Positions 26,011 through 34,608 of a stretch of DNA of 64,000 bases are shown piece by piece. The notes beneath the pieces were generated by a model that was given only the letters and a program-made list of their open reading frames with translations, ran no database searches and was not told where the DNA came from. Position 1 is the stretch's first letter, and every line of letters starts with the position of its first letter. This DNA comes from Geobacteraceae bacterium. Its GTDB lineage: Bacteria; Desulfobacterota; Desulfuromonadia; Geobacterales; Pseudopelobacteraceae. Position numbers and translations under genes: made by a program. The stretch covers positions 770,207 to 834,206 of the forward strand of contig JAAXTM010000001.1 of assembly GCA_013336525.1 (NCBI GenBank), read 5' to 3'.

Positions 26011-28248
26011 ATGAACGGATTTAGATCACTTAAGCTTTCGTTACGTTTTATTCTCCCTCTGGCAATAGCCATGGGATTGCTCGCGTATGCAGTCGTTCCA
26101 CTGGTAGACAATCTGACGCTACGTTGGTTTGTCAGGGACATGGATATTCGTTCCAGCCTGATAGCTAATACTCTTCATGAACCACTAGTGGAACTCCTCC
26201 AACAGGGCAACAAATCAAGAATAAACTCTCTACTGCTCCGTTCTATACAGGACGAGCGCCTGCTGGCGCTCGGTTTTTGCAGCGACAAAGGAGATCTATT
26301 ATACCGGACTCCGACCTTTCCCAAAAGCATAAGCTGTTCATCGGCCATTAATAATAAAGTTGGAAACCAGATCACCAGACTCCCCGAGGGGGCCGTGCAT
26401 GTTGCTAGTCATCAGATTGCTACGGATAGTGGTTTAAAAGGACAGCTAATCCTTGTCCATGACACAAGTTTTATCGAACTACGCAGCGCTGATACCCGTA
26501 AATATATCATTTTATTATTTATTGTGCTTGGGTTGGTAACCTCCCTGATAACGGTATTTGTGGCCCACCTGAGCTGGCGAGGATGGATGGACGGAGTCAG
26601 GGCAATGCTCAAGGGCGAAGGGTTTCTTAAGCCATTTTCTCATCAGGACGTCAATTCTGAGCTGCAACCGTTGGTGGGGGATTTGAAAACATTGTTGCGA
26701 TCCCTTGACGCTGAACGCCGTCTGGCCGATGACTCAACCATAACCTGGAGTCCCGAAACCCTTAAAATCCTGCTTCACAAGCAGTTGGTCGGAGAGCGGA
26801 TTATTGTTGTCTCCAATCGCGAACCGTACATTCACAGTAAAAAAGATGGCGGGATAGAAGTACACCGTCCAGCCAGCGGATTGGTAACTGCGGTTGAGCC
26901 GGTCATGCGTGCCTGCTCAGGTACTTGGATTGCCCATGGCAGCGGCACAGCAGACAGGGAAACCGTAGACGCCAACGACCGTGTCATGGTTCCACCGGAC
27001 AAACCAGAATATAATCTGCGGCGGATATGGATGAGCGAGGAAGAGGAAAAGGGCTATTATTATGGATTTGCCAATGAGGGCCTATGGCCGCTCTGCCATA
27101 TTGCCCATGTCCGACCGATTTTTCGTACCAGCGACTGGGAACAGTATGTGAAGATCAACCAGCGCTTTGCCGATGCGGTCGCCAAGGAAGCGGACAGCGA
27201 TAATCCTGTAGTATTGGTACAGGATTATCACTTTGCCCTGCTGCCGGGGATGATCCGCAAATTATTGCCAAAAGCTACTATCATCACTTTTTGGCATATT
27301 CCATGGCCAAACCCTGAGTCATTTGGCATCTGTCCCTGGCGCGAAGAACTGCTGAAGGGGATGTTGGGGAGTACCATTCTCGGTTTCCATACACCGTATC
27401 ATTGTAAAAACTTCCTTGAAACGGTGGATCGCTACCTTGAAACACGCATTGAACACGCGTCTTCAACAATTTCCCGGCGCGGTCAGTTCACATTGGTTGA
27501 GAGCTACCCTATTTCGATCCAATGGCCGCCCCCCTGGCAGGGAAAAGTCCCACCGGTCGAACAGACCCGGAAGGAGATTCTGGAAAAGTTGGGCCTCCCC
27601 TCCGATCAAATGCTGGCGGTTGGTGTTGACCGGATGGATTACACTAAGGGGATTCTTGAACGTTTCAGTGCCGTTGAACGGATGCTTGAGCTTCATCCTG
27701 AGCTAGTGGGACGTTTCACTTTTGTGCAGATCGCAGCCCCGAGTCGCTCGGCTCTTGAGGAATATCAGACTTTTGAGGCAAGAGTGCACGCCTTGGAGAA
27801 GCGTATTAATGCCAGGTTTGCACGTGACGGCCGGCCGGCAATCATCCTCAAAGCTGAGCACCACGAACCTGAAGAGGTTAACCGATACTACAGGTCAGCT
27901 CAGGTCTGCATGGTTACGAGCCTTCATGACGGTATGAACCTGGTCGCCAAAGAATACGTTGCATCCCGTGACGATGAACGCGGGGTGCTGGTACTGAGCC
28001 AGTTTACCGGCGCGGCCCACGAGCTGCACGAGGCGCTGATTGTCAATCCCTATCATGTAGAACAGACCGCCGAAGCACTCTACCAAGGGCTCACCATGCC
28101 GGAATATGAACAGCAGGAGAGGATGCGTAGCATGCGCGCTCTGGTTAGTGACTTCAATGTTTACCGCTGGGCTGGCAGAATGCTTCTTGACGCAGCACGT
28201 GTTCGCCAGCGGGAAAAACTGGCGACAAGAATCAGGAGGGACTCGTGA
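26011..28248 (+). CDS. otsA: Trehalose-6-phosphate synthase with N-terminal membrane sensor-like region
   Basis: 745 aa, against ~470 for classical OtsA. The extra ~260 N-terminal residues hold TM1 (about 12-35), a ~130-residue presumed periplasmic domain, TM2 (about 164-187) and a linker, an architecture like a sensor kinase input. The GT20 catalytic domain starts at [10 protein letters not shown] (about 264), with [19 protein letters not shown] (near 540, glucose-6-phosphate/UDP-glucose site) and [13 protein letters not shown]. It makes trehalose-6-phosphate from UDP-glucose and glucose-6-phosphate. AAAGGGA precedes the ATG. It overlaps otsB (GTGA). Confidence 0.93.
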   Translation: MNGFRSLKLSLRFILPLAIAMGLLAYAVVPLVDNLTLRWFVRDMDIRSSLIANTLHEPLVELLQQGNKSRINSLLLRSIQDERLLALGFCSDKGDLLYRTPTFPKSISCSSAINNKVGNQITRLPEGAVHVASHQIATDSGLKGQLILVHDTSFIELRSADTRKYIILLFIVLGLVTSLITVFVAHLSWRGWMDGVRAMLKGEGFLKPFSHQDVNSELQPLVGDLKTLLRSLDAERRLADDSTITWSPETLKILLHKQLVGERIIVVSNREPYIHSKKDGGIEVHRPASGLVTAVEPVMRACSGTWIAHGSGTADRETVDANDRVMVPPDKPEYNLRRIWMSEEEEKGYYYGFANEGLWPLCHIAHVRPIFRTSDWEQYVKINQRFADAVAKEADSDNPVVLVQDYHFALLPGMIRKLLPKATIITFWHIPWPNPESFGICPWREELLKGMLGSTILGFHTPYHCKNFLETVDRYLETRIEHASSTISRRGQFTLVESYPISIQWPPPWQGKVPPVEQTRKEILEKLGLPSDQMLAVGVDRMDYTKGILERFSAVERMLELHPELVGRFTFVQIAAPSRSALEEYQTFEARVHALEKRINARFARDGRPAIILKAEHHEPEEVNRYYRSAQVCMVTSLHDGMNLVAKEYVASRDDERGVLVLSQFTGAAHELHEALIVNPYHVEQTAEALYQGLTMPEYEQQERMRSMRALVSDFNVYRWAGRMLLDAARVRQREKLATRIRRDS

Positions 28249-29048
28249 CAGCATCGTATTTATTTAATCCAGAGGAGCTTGCTGTATTTACTCGCTATGT
28301 AACACCTGATACGCTTTTTGCATTTGACCTTGATGGTACTCTGGCACCGATTGTGGATGATTACAATGCGGTAACGATAGCAGAGCCGGTCCGCGACACC
28401 TTGAAACGCCTTGCGCAACTCGCAAAAGTTGTTGTGATTACAGGAAGGTCAAGAAACGATGCGTTGAAGATTCTTGAGTTTGAACCAGATTTGATTATAG
28501 GCAATCATGGCTCCGAATGGCCTGCTCAGGATGGAAAACGGGACTGGCAACAGATAGCACTGTGTGTCAAGTGGCAGGAACAACTGAAAAATCGGCTCGG
28601 TGATACAGAAGGTGTAGAGATCGAGTTCAAAGGTGAATCGGTTTCAATTCATTACCGTAAATCAGATGACCGCGAGAGTGCCCTCTTACGTATTAACGAC
28701 GCAATTAAAATTATTGAACCCTCCCCAAGAAGGATTGGCGGCAAGTTTGTTGTCAATCTGCTTCCGAAAGATGCAACAACGAAAGGGGATGCACTTGTAG
28801 CGGCGATGGATAAGTTCGGGTTGGTGCGGTCAGTATTTTTGGGAGATGATGTAACAGATGAAGAGGTCTTTCGGCTGGTCGGTGTTGATGTGCTTGGCAT
28901 CCATATCGGCAAAGACTACTATACAGCCGCCAAATATTACCTGAACGACCAATCAGAGTTACTTGGACTTCTCAACACAATGGTAGGAACCATTGAATCG
29001 TTACGTGCCGTTGCCCCCCCCCATAACACCAATAAACATCAGTCATGA
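28245..29048 (+). CDS. otsB: Trehalose-6-phosphate phosphatase
   Basis: 267-residue HAD-superfamily phosphatase that removes phosphate from trehalose-6-phosphate to give trehalose. HAD motif I FDLDGTLAPI lies near residue 27, motif II VVITGRSR near 65, and motif IV FLGDDVTDEEVF near 198. It starts at GTG 28245, overlapping the otsA stop, with AGGAGGG just upstream. A strong terminator follows at 29152. Confidence 0.95.
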   Translation: MTASYLFNPEELAVFTRYVTPDTLFAFDLDGTLAPIVDDYNAVTIAEPVRDTLKRLAQLAKVVVITGRSRNDALKILEFEPDLIIGNHGSEWPAQDGKRDWQQIALCVKWQEQLKNRLGDTEGVEIEFKGESVSIHYRKSDDRESALLRINDAIKIIEPSPRRIGGKFVVNLLPKDATTKGDALVAAMDKFGLVRSVFLGDDVTDEEVFRLVGVDVLGIHIGKDYYTAAKYYLNDQSELLGLLNTMVGTIESLRAVAPPHNTNKHQS

Positions 29049-29151
29049 CAGGGTCATTGATTCATTTTTTTAGATCACTAATCGAGTACTGTCTCGTTTG
29101 ATTTGCTGGATCTCTATTGCCGATTCTGAATTATCTCTACCAATAAAAAGT

Positions 29152-29175
29152 GGGGAAGGCATTTCTGCCTTCCCC
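29152..29175 (-). terminator. Rho-independent terminator between otsB and actP
   Basis: Perfect 10-bp stem GGGGAAGGCA/TGCCTTCCCC with a 4-nt loop. On the minus strand it is followed by a CTTTTTA tract, so it ends the actP transcript. The plus-strand tail (ATATTTCATTT) is weaker but could also stop otsAB. Confidence 0.88.
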
Positions 29176-29214
29176 ATATTTCATTTCATCTGCTCTCTGA
29201 CAAGCAACGTATGA

Positions 29215-31188
29215 TCAGTGGTCAACAGCCTTTGCCATACCGAGACCGGTATTCTGGCGGACATAAACTTCGTCAAACATCTCTTCAGCACGTTTATTTG
29301 GGAACAACAGGCATCCCAAAATAGCGGCGATGAAGCCAAGTGGAATCGAGATGATACCAGGGTTTTTTAGCGTGAAGAGTGGCTTCTCAAGACCCATCAT
29401 TGATGTTCCCGTCAGCTTTTCATCAACTTTAGCCTTGGCAAGCGCTTTGGCATCTTTTTCCGAAAGAATCTGGCCAGCAGGCAATTCTGCCTGTTTCTTC
29501 TCCATAGCGACAACAACATTCTTGGCGCCAGCAGCTACTTTCATGGGATAGGTCATGTTAGGGGAAACCATAACCAGACCGATCGAAGCAATCGTACCAA
29601 CAAGCAGACCGGAGATGACACCGGCGGTGTTAAACTTGCGCCAGAACAGTGACAACACAACAACCGGCAGGTTGCCGGAGGCAGCAACGGCGAATGCCAG
29701 AGCAACCAAGTGGGCAACGTTGGCTTTTTCGGCCATGAGGCCGATCAAAATACCGACAACACCAACGACCAGTGAAGTGATTCGGGCAGCCATAACCTGC
29801 TCATGCTGATCGGCATGACCATCCTTGATGACGTTAACCCAGATGTCGTGGGCAATAGCAGCGGATGCTGCCAGAACCAGACCGGAAACAACAGCCAGGA
29901 TGGTGGCAAAAGCAACAGAACAAAGGAAAGCCAGGAAGAGATCGCCCATGATCGGAGCTATATCGGCGCCCAACTGCTGTGCCAGCATCAGGGTAGCCAT
30001 ATTTCCGCCCGGGTCAACTGAGATGATTCCCTGTGGTGTCAGGTTAACGGCGGCGCCGAAACCGAGCAGGGTGGTCAGGACGTAGAAGGTGCCAATTATG
30101 AACATTGCGATGATAACGGACTTACGAGCAGCCTGTGCGGTAGGAACGGTGAAGAAGCGCATCAGGATGTGCGGCATACCGGCTGTACCCAGAACAAGAG
30201 CCATACCGAGGGAGATCTGGTCAAGCGGTGATTTCAAAAACAGACCCGGCTCAAGGAAACGCTGACCAGCGTCGATACCGTTGAGGGTTATTCCATCCTT
30301 CAGTACCAGCTTGGACACGTGGTCCTGAATGTCAGGGCTGTTGACGATAGTGTCAAAAAAGTAAATCGGGTTGAATCCTGCTTTGGCCAGAACCAACACA
30401 GACAGCAGTGCAGCACCGGACATAAGCAGACCGGCCTTGATGATCTGTACCCATGTAGTGGCTGTCATGCCGCCGAAGACAACGTAACCGACCATCAAGA
30501 TACCAACGCCAATGATGGCTGTTTTGTACGGTACTCCGACCAGCAGCGCCATCAGCTTGCCTGCACCGACCATCTGAGCGGTTAGGTAGAAGGTGGACAC
30601 AGCTACGGTGGAGACTGCTGCCAAAGCACGAACCGGCTTTGGATCGGTACGGAAGGAAAGGATATCCCCCAGAGTGTACTTACCGGCGTTACGGCACGGT
30701 TCGGCAACGATCAACAGAACCGTGATGTACGCAACCAGCCAGCCGACGGAGTACATGAAGCCATCATAACCGTACAGTGAGATAAGGCCGGAAATACCCA
30801 GAAACGATGCAGCCGACATGTAGTCACCGGCAATCGCCCAACCGTTCTGAGTTCCGGTGATACCACCACCGGCGGCATAGAAGTCGGCAGCGGTCTTGGT
30901 CTGACGGGCAGCCCAGATAACAACGCCGAGGGTGATGCCGATAATTACCGCAAACATGGAAAGCGTGACGACCTTATTGGCTTTCAACTCTCTTTTTTTA
31001 ACCGGAGCCGCGGCTACAGGGGCCTGAGCTGCCGGGCTAACAGCTGCGACTTCGGTTGAACTTGTTGGAGCTGCTGCAGTTATTGGCGCACCTGCCGCAG
31101 CAGATGTATTCTTCGGCTCTTCAGCAAAGGCGGCTGCGGCAACGGTTAAAACTAAGCTTGCTGCGATGATTATTTTCTTAAATGTCAT
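29215..31188 (-). CDS. actP: Acetate/solute:Na+ symporter (ActP-like, SSS family)
   Basis: 657 aa. A signal peptide (ASLVLTVAAAAFA) and an Ala/Pro-rich linker (to ~70) precede about thirteen transmembrane helices. SSS-family signatures include DFYAAGGGITGTQNGWAIAGDYMSAASFLG and GTAGMPHILMRFFTVP, as in acetate permeases. It should import acetate or a similar carboxylate with Na+. A ~60-residue hydrophilic insert near the C-terminus (GAKNVVVAMEKKQAELPAG...) separates the last helices. AAGGAGG precedes the ATG. Its partner DUF485 gene is 16 bp upstream. Confidence 0.9.
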   Translation of the reverse strand: MTFKKIIIAASLVLTVAAAAFAEEPKNTSAAAGAPITAAAPTSSTEVAAVSPAAQAPVAAAPVKKRELKANKVVTLSMFAVIIGITLGVVIWAARQTKTAADFYAAGGGITGTQNGWAIAGDYMSAASFLGISGLISLYGYDGFMYSVGWLVAYITVLLIVAEPCRNAGKYTLGDILSFRTDPKPVRALAAVSTVAVSTFYLTAQMVGAGKLMALLVGVPYKTAIIGVGILMVGYVVFGGMTATTWVQIIKAGLLMSGAALLSVLVLAKAGFNPIYFFDTIVNSPDIQDHVSKLVLKDGITLNGIDAGQRFLEPGLFLKSPLDQISLGMALVLGTAGMPHILMRFFTVPTAQAARKSVIIAMFIIGTFYVLTTLLGFGAAVNLTPQGIISVDPGGNMATLMLAQQLGADIAPIMGDLFLAFLCSVAFATILAVVSGLVLAASAAIAHDIWVNVIKDGHADQHEQVMAARITSLVVGVVGILIGLMAEKANVAHLVALAFAVAASGNLPVVVLSLFWRKFNTAGVISGLLVGTIASIGLVMVSPNMTYPMKVAAGAKNVVVAMEKKQAELPAGQILSEKDAKALAKAKVDEKLTGTSMMGLEKPLFTLKNPGIISIPLGFIAAILGCLLFPNKRAEEMFDEVYVRQNTGLGMAKAVDH

Positions 31189-31204
31189 GTCGTATCCTCC
31201 TTTT

Positions 31205-31516
31205 CTAAAGATGAAGTTCGTTTATCAGTTCTCTTGTCATACGGTCAAAGTCTTTATTAGCGATGTGTGCATAGTAAAGTGCCAAGCCCCATGAGACAAA
31301 AAATTGGGAAAGAGCGAATACATAGCCAAAGTTAATAACACCAATAATCTTGATCTTGAACAGACCGGGGGCATATGCTGCTCCAATGGGGAGCAGGAAG
31401 TAATACGCGGTTGAGAAGATCCACCAACCGAAAAGGAATGCTGTCTTTTTGTGATGCAACTCGATGAACTTCGGGTTTTTTGCTATTGTTGCCCAATCGT
31501 ACTGTCTTTCTGCCAT
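31205..31516 (-). CDS. DUF485 membrane protein, symporter partner
   Basis: 103 aa with two hydrophobic helices (KTAFLFGWWIFSTAYYFLLPI and INFGYVFALSQFFVSWGLALYYAH) and the DUF485 pattern (F-x-x-L-x-x-K-K at the N-terminus). Such proteins (YjcH in E. coli) are encoded directly upstream of acetate symporters, as here. The exact role is unknown. AAAGGAG precedes the ATG. Confidence 0.88.
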   Translation of the reverse strand: MAERQYDWATIAKNPKFIELHHKKTAFLFGWWIFSTAYYFLLPIGAAYAPGLFKIKIIGVINFGYVFALSQFFVSWGLALYYAHIANKDFDRMTRELINELHL

Positions 31517-31589
31517 AAGTTACTCCTTTCGTTTTGTTTGATATTTGCCTTTGACCAACGCCTCCTTTCCAAAAGATTTGACGATTCTA

Positions 31590-32366
31590 TCAAGCCGGCA
31601 TATAGCCGAATCTCTGAGATGCTAATGCGGCTGCTTCCAAAAGCGATGGTATGATCTCCCTCTCTATCCGTTCCCGTACAAGCCTGAAAGATGGCCCATG
31701 CATTGTGATGGCTCCGATAACATGCCCAGCATAATCCTTGACGGCAACAGCCACACTTATAAGACCCTCTCCAAGCCCCCCGGAATCTATAGCAACGCCC
31801 CCGTTAGACCTGATTTCAAGAAGTTCTGACGCTAAAAAGTCAGAGTTGGGAATGTTGCGTGACTTGCCATATTTTTTGCTTTTCAACCATTCTATGACCT
31901 CCGCAGATTCCAGCGCTTTCATGACTTTCCCTGCGGCATTGGTAAAATAAGGAAATGATTTACCAACTAATGATTCGGCTTTTATCTGTTGGTGACAATC
32001 GGCCATATCCAAAAACAAAACATCATCTCCTTTAATGATTGTCATATAGACCGCTTCGTCATGTTTTTTTGCAAGTTGAACAATCACAGGATGAGCAATA
32101 CTGATAATATTTGAATTCCCAGCGAGCTTTTGGGCCAGAGAAAATGAATTTATTCCGAGCCTGAAGTTTCCGGTAGAAATATCCTGTTCTACCAAGCCAC
32201 TTTCGCAAAGAGTCGCAAGAAGTCTAAATGTTTTATTTGGCGACATTTCAAACTTTAAAGCGATCGACTTGTGAGTGGCGACTGCTCGATCTTCTGTTAA
32301 ATACTCCAAGATTTCGAAAGCTTTCTGCACGGTTTGAACTGTGTAAGCGCCTGTTTTTTGTGCCAT
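31590..32366 (-). CDS. IclR-family transcriptional regulator
   Basis: 258 aa. The N-terminal winged helix (TVQKAFEILEYLTEDR ... IALKFEMSPNKTFRLLATLCESGLV) and C-terminal IclR effector domain (ISIAHPVIVQLAKKHDEAVYMTI, AAGKVMKAL, ISVAVAVKDYAGHVIGAI) are both complete. AGAGG precedes the ATG. It heads the DUF485-actP operon with a 73-bp gap and is divergent from the MarR at 32614, so regulation of carboxylate uptake is the likely job. Palindromes in the divergent region may be its operators. Confidence 0.92.
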   Translation of the reverse strand: MAQKTGAYTVQTVQKAFEILEYLTEDRAVATHKSIALKFEMSPNKTFRLLATLCESGLVEQDISTGNFRLGINSFSLAQKLAGNSNIISIAHPVIVQLAKKHDEAVYMTIIKGDDVLFLDMADCHQQIKAESLVGKSFPYFTNAAGKVMKALESAEVIEWLKSKKYGKSRNIPNSDFLASELLEIRSNGGVAIDSGGLGEGLISVAVAVKDYAGHVIGAITMHGPSFRLVRERIEREIIPSLLEAAALASQRFGYMPA

Positions 32367-32427
32367 AAAAAACCTCTAACATTAAAATATTATTGTAAAT
32401 AACTAAAACAATATGTATTATATTATT

Positions 32428-32443
32428 GTTTGTGTACACAAAC
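32428..32443. promoter_or_regulatory. 16-bp perfect palindrome, candidate IclR operator
   Basis: GTTTGTGTACACAAAC reads the same on both strands. A further half-site TTTGTGTA follows at about 32446. It lies 62 bp upstream of iclR and fits the size of IclR-family operators. Assignment to IclR rather than MarR is inference. Confidence 0.55.
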
Positions 32444-32522
32444 CTTTTGTGTATATAACTGTTTTTTATTATTACTACAAGATAAATTTATGGACGACAA
32501 ATGTTTTGTACCGTATTATTAT

Positions 32523-32542
32523 TTACGTAATATATTACGTAA
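32523..32542. promoter_or_regulatory. 20-bp perfect palindrome, candidate MarR operator
   Basis: TTACGTAATATATTACGTAA is fully self-complementary and lies 72 bp upstream of the MarR start, within an AT-rich divergent promoter region. MarR proteins bind palindromes of about this length, often in their own promoters. Not proven from sequence. Confidence 0.55.
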
Positions 32543-32613
32543 CTTGCCGCGTTTATATTTTGTATTAGCGAATTAAAATTTCATTTTGTAATAATTATTT
32601 TATGGGAGGAAGT

Positions 32614-33120
32614 ATGAAGTTGAAGCCGGTTATGGTAGCAGGCATTATAGATGATATAAGACGTGTCTTTCAGGTTCTTACTGAGCAATCCAGAAAGATA
32701 GAGCATGAAACCAGCCTTACCGGTCCACAGTTGTGGGTAGTCAAAATACTTAAAGAGACGTCACCAATGAAAGTTTCAGATTTGGCGCGACGCATGTATC
32801 TTCATCCGGCAACAATGGTTGGATTGTTGGATAGACTCGAAGCAAAGGGGTTGCTCAAGCGTACTCGGTCCGAAAAAGATCGACGAGTTGTTTTTATTGA
32901 TCTAACTGCACAGGGGAGTGAATTGGAGATTAACTCTCCGGAAGTGGTGCAAAATCTTTTAGTAAATGGACTTGAGAAACTTACCGTGCATGAGTTGAAA
33001 AATATATCAGGGGGGTTGGAACAAGTTGTTAATATTTTGGGCGCAAAAGACGTGCCTCCACAACTTATTATGTCTTCTGAAATTAATGCGCCAAAAAGAA
33101 GAAGAAAAATTCCAAATTAA
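32614..33120 (+). CDS. MarR-family transcriptional regulator
   Basis: 168 aa from ATG 32614, with GGAGG four bases upstream; the ORF-track ATG at 32602 lies in front of that site. Winged-helix core: TGPQLWVVKIL, KVSDLARRMYLHPATMVGLLDRLEAKGL and wing RSEKDRRVV. It shares the tail PEVVQNLLVNGLEKL...VNILGAKDVPPQ with the MarR at 25448 and the wing with the fragment at 1-321. Its neighbours are a divergent iclR and a pseudogene downstream, so its original target gene may be lost. Confidence 0.92.
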   Translation: MKLKPVMVAGIIDDIRRVFQVLTEQSRKIEHETSLTGPQLWVVKILKETSPMKVSDLARRMYLHPATMVGLLDRLEAKGLLKRTRSEKDRRVVFIDLTAQGSELEINSPEVVQNLLVNGLEKLTVHELKNISGGLEQVVNILGAKDVPPQLIMSSEINAPKRRRKIPN

Positions 33121-33273
33121 AATTATCATATCGTTCTGTCGTGACTCAAAAAATGGCGACAACAATAACTGATTTTTATCTTTCGTTAGAACTCTGATCG
33201 GATTGCGAAATATAGTAAAGGATGTAAATTTACCTTGAGTATTGCCGTTAATCTCAACGAAAGAGGTTTAAGC

Positions 33274-33737
33274 ATGAAAAAGTACATGACGTTAGTAGCA
33301 GCGATAGTAATGTTCAGTTTCACATTCGCCTCCGTTGCGTTGGCTCAAGGAGGAATGAGGTGGAAAGGTGGCGGTGGTTGGGGGGCAGGGGCATCTTATT
33401 CCAGGATGTACAATCCTCAGACGGTTCAAACTATCACTGGAGAAGTCGTTTCGGATAATAAGATACGCCTACCATTAGTATGTCTTACGGTGTCCATCTA
33501 CTGCTGAAGACTGATAAAGAAACCATTTCTGTACATCTTGGACCCGGATGGTATATCGAAAATCAAGATGTGAAAATTGCACCGAAAGATAACATAGAAA
33601 TATAAGGTTCACTTATAACATTTAATGGCAAACCTGCTCTAATTGCCGCAGAAGTAAAGAAAGGTGATGATGTGTTGACACTTCGTAACGCAGATGGTTT
33701 TCCGATTTGGAGTGGCTGGAAACAGAGATGGATATAG
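33274..33737 (+). pseudogene. Broken gene for a small secreted protein (frameshift plus stop)
   Basis: ATG 33274 (GAGG upstream) begins a signal peptide (TLVAAIVMFSFTFASVALA) and a Gly-rich segment ending RMYNPQTVQTITGEVVS. Around 33463 one base seems missing; reading continues in the frame of 33480 as TPTISMSYGVHLLLKTDKETISVHLGPGWYIENQDVKI, then hits TAA at 33603, and resumes as GSLITFNGKPALIAAEVKKG...FPIWSGWKQRW to TAG 33737. Repairing one base and one stop gives a single ~155-residue protein of a type I have seen in Geobacter-like genomes (function unknown). The ORF track shows only the first 90 residues. Confidence 0.8.
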
Positions 33738-33799
33738 TGGAGATGCTGCATAGGATAGATTAATCCATACCTTGCAACTAGAATAAACCTGGTCGGATT

Positions 33800-33860
33800 A
33801 AAAATGGCGGCGAGCAAAGAGATTCATAATAATAACACTGTTATGTTTCTCATCCCTTGA
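33800..33860 (+). repeat. Degraded copy of ~70-bp AAAAATGGCG repeat
   Basis: AAAAATGGCGGCGAGCAAAGAG ... ATTCATAATAATAACACTGTTATG ... TCATCCC aligns by eye along its length with the element at 35891 (AAAAATGGCGCCGGATGATGAG ... TTCATAACTATTCTACTGTTAC ... TCATCTCC). The right inverted arm present at 35959 is lost here. Origin unknown. Confidence 0.5.
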
Positions 33861-34022
33861 AAATCGGAATTTTGATTGTTGGTCTCTTTGGCGCTCCACA
33901 CATCCTTCGCGCTACAAGCAGGGTTTATTTATTTGCTGAACTGGCAGACTCAACCTTTTTGATGTACTAAAGATGATTTCTTTGATCATCTTTGGACTAA
34001 GGATCGAAATCAATCCATATTT

Positions 34023-34133
34023 TCAGGGTCCAATATCTTTGTTAATCTGATCCTTCAAAACACCACTTGGTTTGAAACTCAATATCTGTCTGGCTTCAAT
34101 AGTTATTGCCTCGCCTGTCTGTGGGTTGCGTCC
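34023..34133 (-). pseudogene. C-terminal remnant of an HU/IHF-family DNA-binding protein gene
   Basis: The minus-strand frame ends GRNPQTGEAITIEARQILSF then KPSGVLKDQIN. This is the conserved C-terminal half of HU/IHF proteins (GRNPxTGxxI, the beta-arm tip with its Pro, then the last helix). The upstream ~55 residues of the family are missing; the preceding frame (PEVRAPRSSCTEYNN...) is unrelated. It is therefore a truncated relic, not a working gene. Confidence 0.75.
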
Positions 34134-34217
34134 ACTTCGGTTATTGGGGTAATGATGAGATGGCGTAAAAGCTAGTAGATCAACGAAGTCATTACAAAGA
34201 TTGTTATATTCCGTACA

Positions 34218-34250
34218 AGAAGACCGGGGGGCACGAACCTCCGGCCTTCT
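34218..34250. other. Hairpin with tRNA T-arm-like sequence
   Basis: AGAAGACCGGGGGG-cacgaa-CCTCCGGCCTTCT forms a ~12-bp stem with one mismatch and one G-U. On the minus strand it reads GAAGGCCGGAGGTTCGTGCCCCCC, resembling the variable loop and T-arm of a tRNA. No acceptor stem, D-arm or CCA is seen, so it could be a terminator stem or a decayed tRNA end. Confidence 0.35.
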
Positions 34251-34608
34251 AATTGTGTGCGCTCCATACAAGCGGATTGAAAAATATCTGCGATAGTTTT
34301 GATGTTGAGTGTTGGCCCGGGTTTATGCAAACTCAATCAAATGTACCATGTACGCAGCGTAGTAGTTTATGCTTTTGGCTCGCCGATGGATTGTTGCGTT
34401 TACACACTCCAGGTTCAACAGATTCAGAAAACTATTGTTGAGATATGAAAAGCTCACCGCTACCTATGAGGAGCTCATTACACATGGCAGCAGCCATTAT
34501 TGCCCTTAGAAAAACTGACGTTATTTACGGATAAATCTAAGTCGTTTGTCGGCAATAGCACTGATATTCCGCCGACACTCTCCTCCTGACTTCAAATGAG
34601 TTGGTGGT

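Larger units (their letters stand above)
33738..34608. other. Decayed 871-bp stretch without intact genes
   Basis: AT-rich. It holds one copy of a ~70-bp repeat (33800), an HU/IHF remnant (34023-34133, minus), a T-arm-like hairpin (34218-34250) and a disrupted coding-like segment around 34410-34500 (plus strand: VQQIQKTIVE, then in another frame YEKLTATYEELITHGSSHY) that looks like a frameshifted protein end I cannot assign. No intact gene is supported. Confidence 0.6.
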
